Shown: positions 1 through 8,789 of the stretch, piece after piece
Numbering within the stretch: position 1 is the stretch's first letter
Layout of the letters: every line of letters starts with the position of its first letter
DNA from: Streptomyces katrae
GTDB lineage: Bacteria > Actinomycetota > Actinomycetes > Streptomycetales > Streptomycetaceae
Length of the DNA stretch: 64,000 nucleotides
Reading direction: 5' to 3'
NCBI RefSeq assembly: GCF_000717655.1
Contig: NZ_JNZY01000026.1
Coordinates: 1 to 64,000, forward strand
The notes under the pieces: model-generated
Database searches by the model: none
What the model was told of the DNA's origin: nothing
What the model saw: the letters and a program-made list of their open reading frames with translations, nothing else
Program-made: the position numbers and the translations under genes

Positions 1-20
1 CTCCAGACCCCCGGGGGCCC

Positions 21-989
21 TCACCCCCGCCCCGCGTACATCCGCGCGATCACGTCCTCGATGTCCGGCTCCCGCACCGACAGGTCCAGCAGCGGGTACC
101 GGGCCGCCACCTCCGCCACCAGCGGCGCCGCCGACGTCCCCGCCGGGAACGCCAGCCACTGCCGCGGGCCGTCCACCTTCACCACCCGCGCCCCCGCCAC
201 GCTGATCTCCGGAAGCTCCCGCTCCAGGTCCACCACCAGCGTCCGCTCTCCGCCGCCCTCCCCCATCGAGTGCAGGCCGGCCAGGGCCCCGTCGTACATC
301 AGCCGCCCGTGGTCGATCACCATCACCCGCTCGCACAGCTGCTCGATGTCCTGCAGGTCATGGGTGGTGAGCAGCACGGTCGTGCCGAGCTCCGCGTTCA
401 ACTGCCGCAGGAAGCCCCGTACCTTCGCCTTGCTCACCACGTCGAGCCCGATCGTCGGCTCGTCCAGGTACAGCACGTCCGGATCGTGCAGCAGCGCCGC
501 CGCGATGTCCCCGCGCATCCGCTGGCCCAGCGAAAGCTGCCGTACCGGGACGTCCAGCAGCTCGGCCAGGTCGAGGCGGTCCACGCAGCGCTCGAGGTTC
601 TCCTCGAACCGGGCCGCCGGGATCCGGTACATCCGCCGCATCAGCCCGTACGAGTCCTTCAGCGGCAGGTCCCACCACAGCGTGGTCCGCTGCCCGAACA
701 CCACCCCTATCCGGTGCGCCAGCCGCATCCGCTCCCGCGCCGGATCGATGCCCGCGACCCGCAGCCGGCCGCCGCTCGGCGTGAGGATGCCGGTCAGCAT
801 CTTGATCGTGGTCGACTTCCCGGCGCCGTTGGGCCCGATGTAGCCGACCACCTCGCCCCGCGCCACCTCGAAGCTGATCCCGTCAACCGCTCTGACCTGC
901 CGTTTCTCCCGCCGCAGCAGGCCCACCCGGCGCCGTACGTCGAAGACCTTCTCGACGTCGTCCAGCTCGATCAGCACATCCGTGCCCAC
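21..989 (-). CDS. ABC transporter ATP-binding protein (ABC-2 exporter)
   Basis: This is the cytoplasmic ATPase of an ABC-2 type exporter, 322 residues. It has Walker A GPNGAGKST near residues 52-60, signature LSLGQ and Walker B VLYLDEPTIGLD. It starts at GTG, 7 nt after the stop of the permease gene transcribed before it, with a GGAG element upstream. It is the last gene of a three-gene minus-strand operon with two membrane subunits. The C-terminal ~90 residues beyond the nucleotide-binding fold resemble the accessory domain of drug or lipid exporter ATPases. The substrate cannot be told from sequence. Confidence 0.93.
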   Translation of the reverse strand: MGTDVLIELDDVEKVFDVRRRVGLLRREKRQVRAVDGISFEVARGEVVGYIGPNGAGKSTTIKMLTGILTPSGGRLRVAGIDPARERMRLAHRIGVVFGQRTTLWWDLPLKDSYGLMRRMYRIPAARFEENLERCVDRLDLAELLDVPVRQLSLGQRMRGDIAAALLHDPDVLYLDEPTIGLDVVSKAKVRGFLRQLNAELGTTVLLTTHDLQDIEQLCERVMVIDHGRLMYDGALAGLHSMGEGGGERTLVVDLERELPEISVAGARVVKVDGPRQWLAFPAGTSAAPLVAEVAARYPLLDLSVREPDIEDVIARMYAGRG

Positions 990-995
990 AGCCGC

Positions 996-1823
996 TCAGC
1001 TCCCCGTACTCCGGTACGAACGAAGACCCGCACGCCACACCAGCGACGCGGGTACGAACACCACCACCGCCACCAGCGGGCTCAGGAACGCCACCCACCC
1101 CGGCAGCCCCAGCGGATCGGGCCGCCCCAGCACGTACAGGGCGGGCAGCCAGTTCACGAAGGCCAGCGGCACGACGAACGTCACCCCGCGCAGCAGGTCC
1201 TTCCCGAACACCGTCGGCGGGTACTGGAGCATCGTGTTGCCTCCGTACGTGAAGGAGTTCTGCACCTCCGCCGCGTCCCCGGCGACGAACTGGAACGCCG
1301 CCCCGGCCACCATCACGGCCCCGAAGATCGCCGCCCCGGCCACGACCATCACCGGCATCAGCCAGACCTTCCCGGCCGTCCACTCCACGTCCAGCGCCGA
1401 GACGGCCCAGACCAGCACCGCCACGCCCTGCCCGATCCGCCCCACCCGCCGCAGCGCGAAGCGGTCCGCCGCGACCTGCGCGAGCACCGGGACCGGGCGC
1501 ACCAGCATGGAGTCGAGCGAGCCGTCGCGGATCCGGAGGCCGACCCGGTCCGCATTGCCGAGGAGCAGGTCCGCGAGCCCGAGCGAGGCCGAGGCGGACC
1601 CGTACAGCAGGGCGGTCTCGGGCAGCGTGAAACCGCCGAGCACGTCCACGTGCGAGAACATGATCCAGATCGCGACGAAGTCGAGGAGCGTGATCGCCGC
1701 GTTCCCGAAGGTGGAGAGCAGGAACGACGTCCGGTACGTCATCGTCGAGCGGACCCACATCGCCACGATCAGCCCGTAGCCGCGCAACCCCTCCACGGCC
1801 CGGTTCCGCGCCGGTACCTCCAT
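996..1823 (-). CDS. ABC-2 family transporter permease
   Basis: This polytopic membrane protein has about six hydrophobic segments and belongs to the ABC-2 (PF06182-like) permease class. It pairs with the ATPase immediately downstream and a second permease upstream. I chose ATG 1823, because GGAG lies six bases before it and the protein is then 275 residues, the same as its partner. A GTG at 1868 would give 290 residues and an 8-nt overlap with the upstream gene. The two permeases probably form a heterodimeric channel. Confidence 0.88.
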   Translation of the reverse strand: MEVPARNRAVEGLRGYGLIVAMWVRSTMTYRTSFLLSTFGNAAITLLDFVAIWIMFSHVDVLGGFTLPETALLYGSASASLGLADLLLGNADRVGLRIRDGSLDSMLVRPVPVLAQVAADRFALRRVGRIGQGVAVLVWAVSALDVEWTAGKVWLMPVMVVAGAAIFGAVMVAGAAFQFVAGDAAEVQNSFTYGGNTMLQYPPTVFGKDLLRGVTFVVPLAFVNWLPALYVLGRPDPLGLPGWVAFLSPLVAVVVFVPASLVWRAGLRSYRSTGS

Positions 1824-1860
1824 CGGTTCTCCGGGCCGCCGCGCCGCGGCCACCACCGCC

Positions 1861-2688
1861 TCAGCCACCCTGGACCACCGCCTTCCGCGTCGCCGCCGAC
1901 TGCAACAGCCGCCCCGCGCCCAGCAGTACGAGCACCCACCCCGCCTGGAAGCCCAGCGCCCGGACCGCGCCCCCGGCGCCGGCGCGCTCGCCCATCAGCA
2001 CGTCCAGCGGCACCTGGATCATCGCCGCCCACGGCAGCACGCGGACGATCTCGCCGAAGCCTCCCGGGAAGACCGTCAGCGGCAGCAGCATCCCGGAGCA
2101 GAAGATCGTGACGACGACGGCCACCAGGTTGATCCCGGCCCCGTCCATCAGCCAGAACGCCGCCAGCCCCAGCAGGTACCGGATCCCGAAGCTGACGACC
2201 AGCCCGAGCAGTACGGACACCAGGAACAGCAGCCAGCGCACCGGATCGGCGGGCAGCGCCAGCTCGAACGCCAGCGCCCCCGCGAGCAGCGGCACCACCC
2301 CGCGCCCGAGCAACTGGAAGCCGGCGCGCCCCAGATCGGCCGCTAGCCACCACAACTGCAGATCGGCCGGCCGGTACAGGTCGACGGCGATGTCACCCGT
2401 ACGGATGCGCTCCTGCATCTCCTCCTGGAAACCGCCGCCGATGAGCGCGCCCGCGGCGAGCAGCGACTGGCTCACCCAGACGAAGGTCAGCGCCTGCGCC
2501 TGGTCGTAACCGCCCAGTCCGGGCCGCTCGTCCCACAGCGCGACGTACGTGTACGCGAGGATGAAGCCGAAGACGGTGTTGGTGAACACCCCTGCCGCCG
2601 TCGCCGTCCCGTACGTGGCGTAGCGCCGGAACCCGCCGGCCGCGACGGCCGGATAGAGCCACGCTCTGCGAGCCGTTGCCTGGCGCAC
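1861..2688 (-). CDS. ABC-2 family transporter permease
   Basis: This is the first gene of the exporter operon, 275 residues. Its N-terminal region is basic and is followed by repeated hydrophobic spans, such as the segment around VVSFGIRYLLGLAAFWLMD. It is a paralogue of the next permease and likely the second half of the membrane channel. The operon promoter should lie in 2689-2863, a region shared with the divergent penicillin-binding protein gene. Confidence 0.88.
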   Translation of the reverse strand: MRQATARRAWLYPAVAAGGFRRYATYGTATAAGVFTNTVFGFILAYTYVALWDERPGLGGYDQAQALTFVWVSQSLLAAGALIGGGFQEEMQERIRTGDIAVDLYRPADLQLWWLAADLGRAGFQLLGRGVVPLLAGALAFELALPADPVRWLLFLVSVLLGLVVSFGIRYLLGLAAFWLMDGAGINLVAVVVTIFCSGMLLPLTVFPGGFGEIVRVLPWAAMIQVPLDVLMGERAGAGGAVRALGFQAGWVLVLLGAGRLLQSAATRKAVVQGG

Positions 2689-2863
2689 CGTATCCCTCCG
2701 ATTTCCCTGGTCGTTCCTACGTCGGCCAAAGCGCGCGAGCTTAGTGCGGAGGGGCGATCCACGCGACCGGTTTACGCCCGTCCGAAGCGGAATGAGCGGT
2801 CATCAGGTAGACAGCACGGAGTACAGATGTGGATATTTCGTACGGCATCGAGGAGTCCTGGCG

Positions 2864-5317
2864 ATGAGCGACCAGTCACCACCACCGGGCTGGACCCCTC
2901 GTGACCCGGACACCCCCGCAACACCTCCCGCCCAGCAGCCGCCGCCGCAGGAGACGCGGAAGTCGCAGGCGCCTTCCAGCGGGAAGCAGTCGCGCAGCGC
3001 CGCCAACAAGGCCGAGCGGAAACGGAAGCGGACCGGCTGGCGCCGCCTCGTCCCCACCTGGCGCATGGTCCTCGGCACCCTCCTGCTGCTCGCCCTGCTG
3101 GTCATCGGCGCCCTCGTCGCCGGCTACCTGCTGGTCCGCATCCCGCCCGCCAACGCCGCCGCCACCGCCCAGTCCAACCTCTACCTCTACGCCGACGGTT
3201 CCCAGCTCGCCCGCGACGGCGAGGTCAACCGCGTCAACGTTCCCCTCTCGCAGATCCCCCGCACGGTGCAGGAAGCCGTACTCGCCGCCGAGGACCGGGA
3301 CTTCTACTCCGAACGGGCCGTGGACCCCAAGGCGATGATCCGCGCCGCCTGGAACACGGCGACCGGCAAGGGCACCCAATCCGGTTCGACCATCACCCAG
3401 CAGTACGTCAAGAACTACTACCTGGGCCAGGAACAGACGATCAAACGCAAGGTCAAGGAGTTCTTCATCGCGATCAAACTCGGCCGCGAGAAATCGAAGG
3501 ACTACATCCTCGAGGGCTACCTCAACACGAGTTACTTCGGGCGCAACGCCTACGGCATCCAGGCCGCCGCCCAGGCCTACTACGGCAAGGACGTCGGCAA
3601 ACTCACCACCGCCGAAGGCGCGTACCTCGCCACGCTCCTCAACTCCCCCAGCGCCTTCGACGTCGTCGCCCACCCCCAGAGCCGCACCCGCGCGCTCGCC
3701 CGCTGGAACTACGTACTCGACGGCATGGTCAAGAAGCAGTGGCTGCCCGCGGCCGGGCGGACCGCGACGCAGTTCCCCGAACCCGGCAAGGTCCGCCCGG
3801 CCGCCGGCCTCTCCGGACAGCGCGGCTACCTCGTCGAGGCCATCAAGGACCACATCGTCGAGCGCAAGATCCTCGACGAGAAGACCCTCGCCGAGGGGGG
3901 CTACCGCATCACCACCACCATCGACAAACGCCGCCAGAACGCCTTCGTCGACGCAGTCGACCAGAAGATGGCCGACGAGCTCGACCCGGAGACGCGCAAG
4001 GCCGACCGCGTCGTACGGGCGGGCGGGGTCTCCATCGACCCGGCCACCGGCAAGGTCGTCGCCATGTACGGCGGCATCGACTACACCAAGCAGTACGTCA
4101 ACAACGCGACCCGGCACGACTACCAGGTGGCCTCCACCTTCAAGCCGTTCGTGTTCGCCGCCGCCGTCGAGAACGACTCCCGCACCCAGGACGGCCGCCC
4201 GATCACCCCCAACACCGTCTACAACGGCGACAACAAGCGCCGCGTCGTCGGCACCCGGACCCCCTACGCCCCCGAGAACGAGGGCCAGTTGTCGTACGGG
4301 GACATCACCGTCAACACCGCCACCGACCTGTCCGTCAACGCCGTCTACGCCCAGATGGTCGTCGACGTCGGCACCGCCAAGGTCAAGAAGACCGCCATCG
4401 ACCTCGGCATCCCGGAGAACACCCCGAACTTCGTCGCGGGCCCCGCCATGGCCCTCGGCACCATGCAGGCCAGTGTCCTGGACATGACCCAGGCCTACGC
4501 GACGCTCGCCGACCACGGCCGCCACACCCCGTACACGTTCGTCGAGAAGATCACCAAGGGCAGCGACAGCGTCCCCCTGCCCGACCGCACCCCGAAGCAG
4601 GCCGTCAGCCGAGAAGCCGCCGACACCACCACGTCCATGCTGGTCAGCGTCGTCGACAACGGCACCGGTACGGCCGCCCTCGCCGCCGGGCACCCGGCCG
4701 CCGGCAAGACCGGCACCGGCGAACTGGACCGCTCCGCCTGGTTCGCGGCGTACACCCCCGACCTGGTCACGGTCGTCTCGATGATGGGCCAGGACCCCGA
4801 CACCGGCGCCCTGGAATCCCTGTACGGGGCACTCGGCGAGGCCCGGATCGGAGGCGGCGGCTACCCGGCCCGGATCTGGGCGCAGTACACGAAGACCGCC
4901 CTGGAGGGCAGCGACCCGCTGGACTTCGACCTCGAACTCCAGCCGGGCGCCGCCCCGTCCCCGCCGCCGTTCGTCCCGGGCAGCCCGGAGCCCACGGCGG
5001 ACGAGGACACCCCGCAATCCCCGGCACCGCCGAGCCGGCCGAACCGCCCGAACCGGCCGAACCGGCCGACACCGCCGGACGGCGACCAGGACGAGGGCGG
5101 CCGGAACCAGGGACAGGACACCGAGGGCCGGACCACGGAAGGCGACACCACCGGGGGCCAGAGCAACGAGGGCGCCACCACGGGAACGACGTCCGGGACC
5201 ACCGCAACCACCGGAGGAACGGCATCGGGCACCACGGCCGGCACCACCGCAGGCGCCCTGGGCGGCATCACCGGCGGCCGCCCGCGCGGCCGGCCCCGGT
5301 CGGATTACCTGGAATGA
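2864..5317 (+). CDS. Class A penicillin-binding protein
   Basis: This bifunctional peptidoglycan synthase has 817 residues. A Pro/Lys-rich cytoplasmic tail is followed by one membrane anchor (about residues 68-91). A GT51 glycosyltransferase domain follows, with EDRDFY holding the catalytic Glu near 143. The transpeptidase motifs are STFK at 424-427, SVN at 490-492 and KTG at 615-617. The last ~110 residues are a low-complexity Pro, Asn, Thr and Gly tail, probably in the wall space. I chose ATG 2864 because GAGGAG lies just upstream; an in-frame ATG at 2744 would add 40 residues without family support. It is monocistronic and divergent from the ABC operon. Confidence 0.95.
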   Translation: MSDQSPPPGWTPRDPDTPATPPAQQPPPQETRKSQAPSSGKQSRSAANKAERKRKRTGWRRLVPTWRMVLGTLLLLALLVIGALVAGYLLVRIPPANAAATAQSNLYLYADGSQLARDGEVNRVNVPLSQIPRTVQEAVLAAEDRDFYSERAVDPKAMIRAAWNTATGKGTQSGSTITQQYVKNYYLGQEQTIKRKVKEFFIAIKLGREKSKDYILEGYLNTSYFGRNAYGIQAAAQAYYGKDVGKLTTAEGAYLATLLNSPSAFDVVAHPQSRTRALARWNYVLDGMVKKQWLPAAGRTATQFPEPGKVRPAAGLSGQRGYLVEAIKDHIVERKILDEKTLAEGGYRITTTIDKRRQNAFVDAVDQKMADELDPETRKADRVVRAGGVSIDPATGKVVAMYGGIDYTKQYVNNATRHDYQVASTFKPFVFAAAVENDSRTQDGRPITPNTVYNGDNKRRVVGTRTPYAPENEGQLSYGDITVNTATDLSVNAVYAQMVVDVGTAKVKKTAIDLGIPENTPNFVAGPAMALGTMQASVLDMTQAYATLADHGRHTPYTFVEKITKGSDSVPLPDRTPKQAVSREAADTTTSMLVSVVDNGTGTAALAAGHPAAGKTGTGELDRSAWFAAYTPDLVTVVSMMGQDPDTGALESLYGALGEARIGGGGYPARIWAQYTKTALEGSDPLDFDLELQPGAAPSPPPFVPGSPEPTADEDTPQSPAPPSRPNRPNRPNRPTPPDGDQDEGGRNQGQDTEGRTTEGDTTGGQSNEGATTGTTSGTTATTGGTASGTTAGTTAGALGGITGGRPRGRPRSDYLE

Positions 5318-5351
5318 CCGGAAGCGCGGGACTAACCCGTACGGGGGGGGA

Positions 5352-5672
5352 TCAGTGACCGGAGGTCGCCTTCAGCCCCACCACGGCGACCAGCAACAGG
5401 CAGATGAAGAAGATACGGGCGGCAGTGACGGGCTCACCCAGCACCGCCATGCCCAGCACCGCGGCCCCGGCCGCACCGATGCCCACCCAGACGCCGTACG
5501 CGGTACCGATCGGCAGGCTCTTGGCGGCGCACGAGAGCAGCACCATGCTCGCGACGATCCCGGCACCGGTGAACACGCTCGGCCACAACCGGGTGAAGCC
5601 CTCCGTGAACTTCATACCGATCGACCAGCCGACCTCGAGCAGACCGGCGACGAGAAGCAGAACCCAGGCCAT
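5352..5672 (-). CDS. gdx: SMR-family guanidinium exporter (Gdx/SugE type)
   Basis: This small multidrug-resistance family protein has 106 residues, the usual length, and four membrane helices with the conserved Glu in GLLEVGW. The block KSLPIGTAYGVW followed by GIGA is the Gdx/SugE signature and differs from EmrE/Qac drug pumps. In this subtype the transported ion is guanidinium, exchanged for protons. The riboswitch-like leader at 5705-5760 supports the same ligand. ATG 5672 is preceded by GGAGG at good spacing, while the GTG nine bases upstream overlaps that site. Confidence 0.92.
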   Translation of the reverse strand: MAWVLLLVAGLLEVGWSIGMKFTEGFTRLWPSVFTGAGIVASMVLLSCAAKSLPIGTAYGVWVGIGAAGAAVLGMAVLGEPVTAARIFFICLLLVAVVGLKATSGH

Positions 5673-5704
5673 GACAGGCACCTCCGGAACGAGAGCGAAC
5701 GGGG

Positions 5705-5760
5705 TGCGTCGTCTTGTCGTACAGCCACGGCTACCCGGTACGGCGCGTCTCGTCGGGGGT
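5705..5760 (-). promoter_or_regulatory. Guanidine-III (ykkC-III) riboswitch candidate
   Basis: The minus-strand leader of gdx contains CCCG-ACGAG-AC-GCGCCGTAC-CGGG, then a small AGCC/GGCT hairpin, then GACAAGACGACGC. This matches, block for block, the guanidine-III aptamer as I remember it from Thermobifida fusca (ACGAG, GCGCCGUAC, GACAAGACG). P1 is CCCG/CGGG. The pseudoknot pairs GCGCCG with CGACGC and has one C-A mismatch. The GGAGG of gdx lies about 20 bases downstream, so translational control is plausible. Confidence 0.82.
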
Positions 5761-5788
5761 TCCCCACCACCGTAGCAAAACCCGTGCA

Positions 5789-5820
5789 GAAGGGCCGGTG
5801 ACCCCGGTCACCGGCCCTTC
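5789..5820 (-). terminator. Perfect 15-bp hairpin terminator
   Basis: The two arms GAAGGGCCGGTGACC and GGTCACCGGCCCTTC are perfectly complementary with two bases between them. It sits after the stop of the GroES-like gene and before the gdx leader, so it probably ends the GroES-like transcript. There is no long T tract, as is common in Streptomyces. Confidence 0.7.
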
Positions 5821-5872
5821 AACGATCGATCCCCACAGGTTCCAGCAGTTCCGGCAGATCTCTACGGGGCTC

Positions 5873-6217
5873 CTACAGGTACAGCCCGGTGGAGTCCTTG
5901 GACCCCTCCAGCCGCTCCGCGGCCACGGCGTGCAGATCCCGCTCGCGCATCAGCACGTACGTCGCACCCCGCACCTCGACCTCGGCCCGGTCCTCGGGGT
6001 CGTACAGCACCCGGTCGCCCGGCTCCACGCTGCGTACGTTCTGCCCGACCGCGACCACCTCGGCCCAGGCCAGCCGCTTGCCCACGGCAGCGGTCGCCGG
6101 AATCAGGATGCCGCCGCCCGAGCGCCGCTCGCCCTCCGGCGAGTCGGACTTCACGAGCACGCGGTCGTGCAGCATGCGGATGGGCAGCTTGTCGTGGGTG
6201 GTGGTGTTGTCGCTCAC
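5873..6217 (-). CDS. GroES/Cpn10-family protein (orphan)
   Basis: This 114-residue protein has a Cpn10 fold signature: LHDRVLVKSDSPEGERRSGGGILIP, then a GDRVLYDPED segment in the position of the conserved GDxV motif. Canonical GroES has ~100 residues and sits beside groEL. No GroEL gene is present here, so this is probably a divergent paralogue rather than the housekeeping co-chaperonin. The start is GTG 6217. It follows the DUF3618 gene on the same strand. Confidence 0.85.
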   Translation of the reverse strand: MSDNTTTHDKLPIRMLHDRVLVKSDSPEGERRSGGGILIPATAAVGKRLAWAEVVAVGQNVRSVEPGDRVLYDPEDRAEVEVRGATYVLMRERDLHAVAAERLEGSKDSTGLYL

Positions 6218-6263
6218 GCCACGAACCTACCCGCCCGCGCCCCGCCCGTGCGCCGCAGGGTCA

Positions 6264-6581
6264 TCAGCGCTTGCGCCGCGCCGACACCACGAGCAGGCCG
6301 ATCACACCCGCCGCGAGCAGCGCGACGGGCGCGATCCGCGCGGGACGCGGCGTACCGTCCTCGTGGCGGAAGCTCGCCCGCACATCCGTCAGCAGACGGT
6401 TCACGGCGACGACGGCACGCCCGGCGGTGTGGTCCACGGTCGAGGCGACCCTGGCCTTTGCGTCCCCGATGATCGTCTTCGGGTGCATGCGCACGCCGAT
6501 CTCGTCGAGCGTCTCGGCGAGCTGCTCGCGGCGGCGGACGATGTCCGCCTCGATCTGTGCGGGGGTCCTGGCTTCCGGCAC
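6264..6581 (-). CDS. DUF3618 domain-containing membrane protein
   Basis: This 105-residue protein begins with a DUF3618-type segment (PAQIEADIVRRREQLAETLD) and ends with one membrane helix (IAPVALLAAGVIGLLVVSA) and a basic tail. GTG 6581 is chosen because GGAGG lies seven bases upstream. A much longer open frame continues upstream but overlaps bcp on the other strand. Function is unknown. The family often sits near envelope or phage-shock genes, and this gene precedes the GroES-like gene. Confidence 0.8.
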   Translation of the reverse strand: MPEARTPAQIEADIVRRREQLAETLDEIGVRMHPKTIIGDAKARVASTVDHTAGRAVVAVNRLLTDVRASFRHEDGTPRPARIAPVALLAAGVIGLLVVSARRKR

Positions 6582-6692
6582 CGCGCTGCCTCCGTCGTCG
6601 TGGTCGTGGTCGCATGGGGGCGTAGTCCGCCATGAACAGTCTGTCAGCTTAGTCTCGGACCGTACCGATCCCCTCCCGAGGAGACTGTTGAC

Positions 6693-7160
6693 ATGAGCGA
6701 GCGACTCCAGCCGGGCGACACCGCCCCCGCCTTCACCCTGCCCGACGCGGACGGCAACGAGGTCTCGCTCGCCGACCACAAGGGCCGCAAGGTGATCGTG
6801 TACTTCTACCCCGCGGCCCTGACGCCGGGCTGCACGAAGCAGGCCTGCGATTTCACGGACAACCTGGCGGTGCTGGCCGAGGCCGGCTACGACGTGATCG
6901 GCGTGTCCCCGGACAAGCCGGAGAAGCTGGCGAAGTTCCGCGAGAAGGAGCACCTGAAGGTCACCCTGGTCGGCGACCCGGAGAAGAAGGTGCTCGAGTC
7001 GTACGGCGCGTTCGGCGAGAAGAAGCTGTACGGCAAGACGGTGACCGGGGTCATCCGCTCCACGGTGATCGTGGACGAGGAGGGCAAGGTCGAACGCGCC
7101 CTCTACAACGTCAAGGCCACGGGCCACGTAGCCAAGATCATCAAGGACCTGGACATCTGA
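6693..7160 (+). CDS. bcp: Thioredoxin-dependent peroxiredoxin, Bcp/PrxQ type
   Basis: This atypical 2-Cys peroxiredoxin reduces hydrogen peroxide and organic peroxides with thioredoxin as electron donor. It has 155 residues, the usual length. The peroxidatic Cys-47 lies in TPGCTKQAC and the resolving Cys-52 five residues later, typical of PrxQ/Bcp. GAGGAGA precedes ATG 6693. It is monocistronic, divergent from the DUF3618 gene, with a hairpin terminator at 7182-7215. Confidence 0.95.
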   Translation: MSERLQPGDTAPAFTLPDADGNEVSLADHKGRKVIVYFYPAALTPGCTKQACDFTDNLAVLAEAGYDVIGVSPDKPEKLAKFREKEHLKVTLVGDPEKKVLESYGAFGEKKLYGKTVTGVIRSTVIVDEEGKVERALYNVKATGHVAKIIKDLDI

Positions 7161-7181
7161 CCCCGGCCGGCCCTCCGCACC

Positions 7182-7215
7182 AGCGGCCCGCACCGACACA
7201 CCGGTGCGGGCCGCT
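7182..7215 (+). terminator. Hairpin terminator after bcp
   Basis: A 14-bp stem (AGCGGCCCGCACCG / CGGTGCGGGCCGCT) with a six-base loop lies 22 bases after the bcp stop and is followed by CCGTTTA. Confidence 0.75.
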
Positions 7216-7299
7216 CCGTTTATCGGACGTAACTGTTCACATATCGGTTCGTTAACCCGTACGAGGCCACGAACGCGTGGCCGGACCGGAGGGGCAACG

Positions 7300-7926
7300 A
7301 TGGCGGTGCGATACACACGGGACCTCTTGGAAGAGGCGGCTCGGGCCACGACGAACTTCAACGACGCGGTGATCTGGTGCGGGGGCACCCCGACGCCGGG
7401 CTCCAGGCGTTACCTGCGCGCGAAGATGCAGGAGGCAGGCGTCGACTTCTCCCACTTCCCGACGCAGTGGGTGCGGCACACGGAAGAACGACTGCGGGAG
7501 TTGGTCGCAACCTCGACGTCCGTCAGGGAGGTGGTCTCCCGGCTCGGCATCAGCCAAGTCGGCGGCAACCACACGCACATCAGCCGACGGATAGCGGCGC
7601 TGGACATCGACACCTCGCACTTCACCACGACGCGGAAGCAAAGGCCAAAAGGATCTCTGGGCCCCACGCTCGCCGTGCGGACACCCGAAGAGGGCAGGAT
7701 CCCAGGCGAGCGGCTGCGCAGGGCTCTGCTCGGGTCCGGAGTGCCGGAGGAGTGCGCGGAGTGTGGCGTCGGAGTGGAGTGGAACGGCAAGCCGCTCCGC
7801 CACGAAGTCGACCACGTCAACGGCAATTGGTGGGACAACCGGGCAGAGAACCTGCGGCTCATGTGCCCCAACTGCCACGCCGCGACCGATACCTACCGCG
7901 GTCGGAACCGGCGGCGCTCAGCATGA
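7300..7926 (+). CDS. HNH endonuclease with two ~50-residue N-terminal modules
   Basis: The 208-residue protein starts at ATG 7300 behind GGAGGGG. Residues ~5-55 and ~60-110 are two copies of a module that begins near RYTRDLL or HTEERLRELV and ends in DFSHF or IDTSHF, with a helix-turn-helix-like middle (SVREVVSRLGIS). The C-terminal HNH domain has a CAEC pair, VDHVNG, a central Asn in RAEN and CPNCH, so both nuclease and zinc ligands look intact. It overlaps the next gene by ATGA. The target is unknown. The modules probably bind DNA (inference). Confidence 0.88.
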   Translation: MAVRYTRDLLEEAARATTNFNDAVIWCGGTPTPGSRRYLRAKMQEAGVDFSHFPTQWVRHTEERLRELVATSTSVREVVSRLGISQVGGNHTHISRRIAALDIDTSHFTTTRKQRPKGSLGPTLAVRTPEEGRIPGERLRRALLGSGVPEECAECGVGVEWNGKPLRHEVDHVNGNWWDNRAENLRLMCPNCHAATDTYRGRNRRRSA

Positions 7927-8768
7927 ACAGCCGACGGTACACCCGCGATCTGCTCGCAAGGAGCGCCCGAGACGCCGCCAGCCTCGTGGATCTGATGCGC
8001 CGACTTGGCGTCTCGCTCGAGAGCGGCCCTCGCAACTACCTGCGCAAACGACTGGCCCACTACGGAATCGACACGTCACACTTCGTCGACGAGGCGCTTC
8101 CCGCCCGAATCCCGCAGTCGTACACGAAGGAGCGGCTGGCGGAGGCCGCAGCCCACTCGCACAGCATCGCGGAGATGCTCGCTTACATGGGCGTCACACC
8201 CTACGACAGCGCGTTCGGCCACCTTCGGATGAAGCTCGATCGCTTCGATATCGATACGTCGCACTTCACCACACAACTGCGCGCCAGAGAGCGGCTCTTC
8301 CCAGGCGAGGAGATCACCCGTGCCGTGGCCGAGTCCCAGAGCCTTGCGGGAGTAATGCGATCACTTGGGCACCACGAGCTCAGCGGGGCCGCTCGCGGCA
8401 AGGCGAGACGGAGCATCGAGGAGTACGGCATATCGACAGAGCACTTCACAGGGCAGGGCCACACCGCAGGACGGACCTCACCGTCCCGCAGGCCGCCGGA
8501 GGGCATCCTCCAACGGCTGGAAGCCGGCTCCAACCGCGAGAAGACAGCCGTACTGCGCCGCGCACTTGATGACCTCGACGTACCGCACGTTTGCGACGAA
8601 TGCGGAATCGGCGATACCTGGCGAGGCAAACGGCTCGTCCTGGAGATCGACCACATCAACGGGGACCGGCTGGACAACCGACGCGAGAATCTCCGCTACC
8701 TCTGCCCGTCCTGCCACAGCCAGACGGGTACGTTCGCGAAACGATCTCGCCGCACAGCACAGGGGTAG
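7923..8768 (+). CDS. HNH endonuclease with three ~50-residue modules
   Basis: This 281-residue paralogue of the preceding gene has three modules instead of two: RYTRDLLARSAR... to IDTSHF, SYTKERLAEAAA... to IDTSHF, and GEEITRAVAESQ... to ISTEHF. The last carries the HTH-like SLAGVMRSLG. The HNH domain has CDEC, IDHINGD, a central Asn (RREN) and CPSCH. The ATG overlaps the previous stop as ATGA, so the two are translationally coupled. The gene ends 21 bp before the tRNA. It may act with the first protein as a heterodimer or recognise a longer site (inference). Confidence 0.88.
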   Translation: MNSRRYTRDLLARSARDAASLVDLMRRLGVSLESGPRNYLRKRLAHYGIDTSHFVDEALPARIPQSYTKERLAEAAAHSHSIAEMLAYMGVTPYDSAFGHLRMKLDRFDIDTSHFTTQLRARERLFPGEEITRAVAESQSLAGVMRSLGHHELSGAARGKARRSIEEYGISTEHFTGQGHTAGRTSPSRRPPEGILQRLEAGSNREKTAVLRRALDDLDVPHVCDECGIGDTWRGKRLVLEIDHINGDRLDNRRENLRYLCPSCHSQTGTFAKRSRRTAQG

Positions 8769-8789
8769 GCACAGTAAAGTAGCCGCGAT

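Noticed and set aside
270..2111. Long plus-strand frame opposite the ABC operon (613 codons)
   Set aside because: It is a shadow of the minus-strand genes: rich in His, Arg and Pro with no domain, and its third-position GC pattern follows the other strand.
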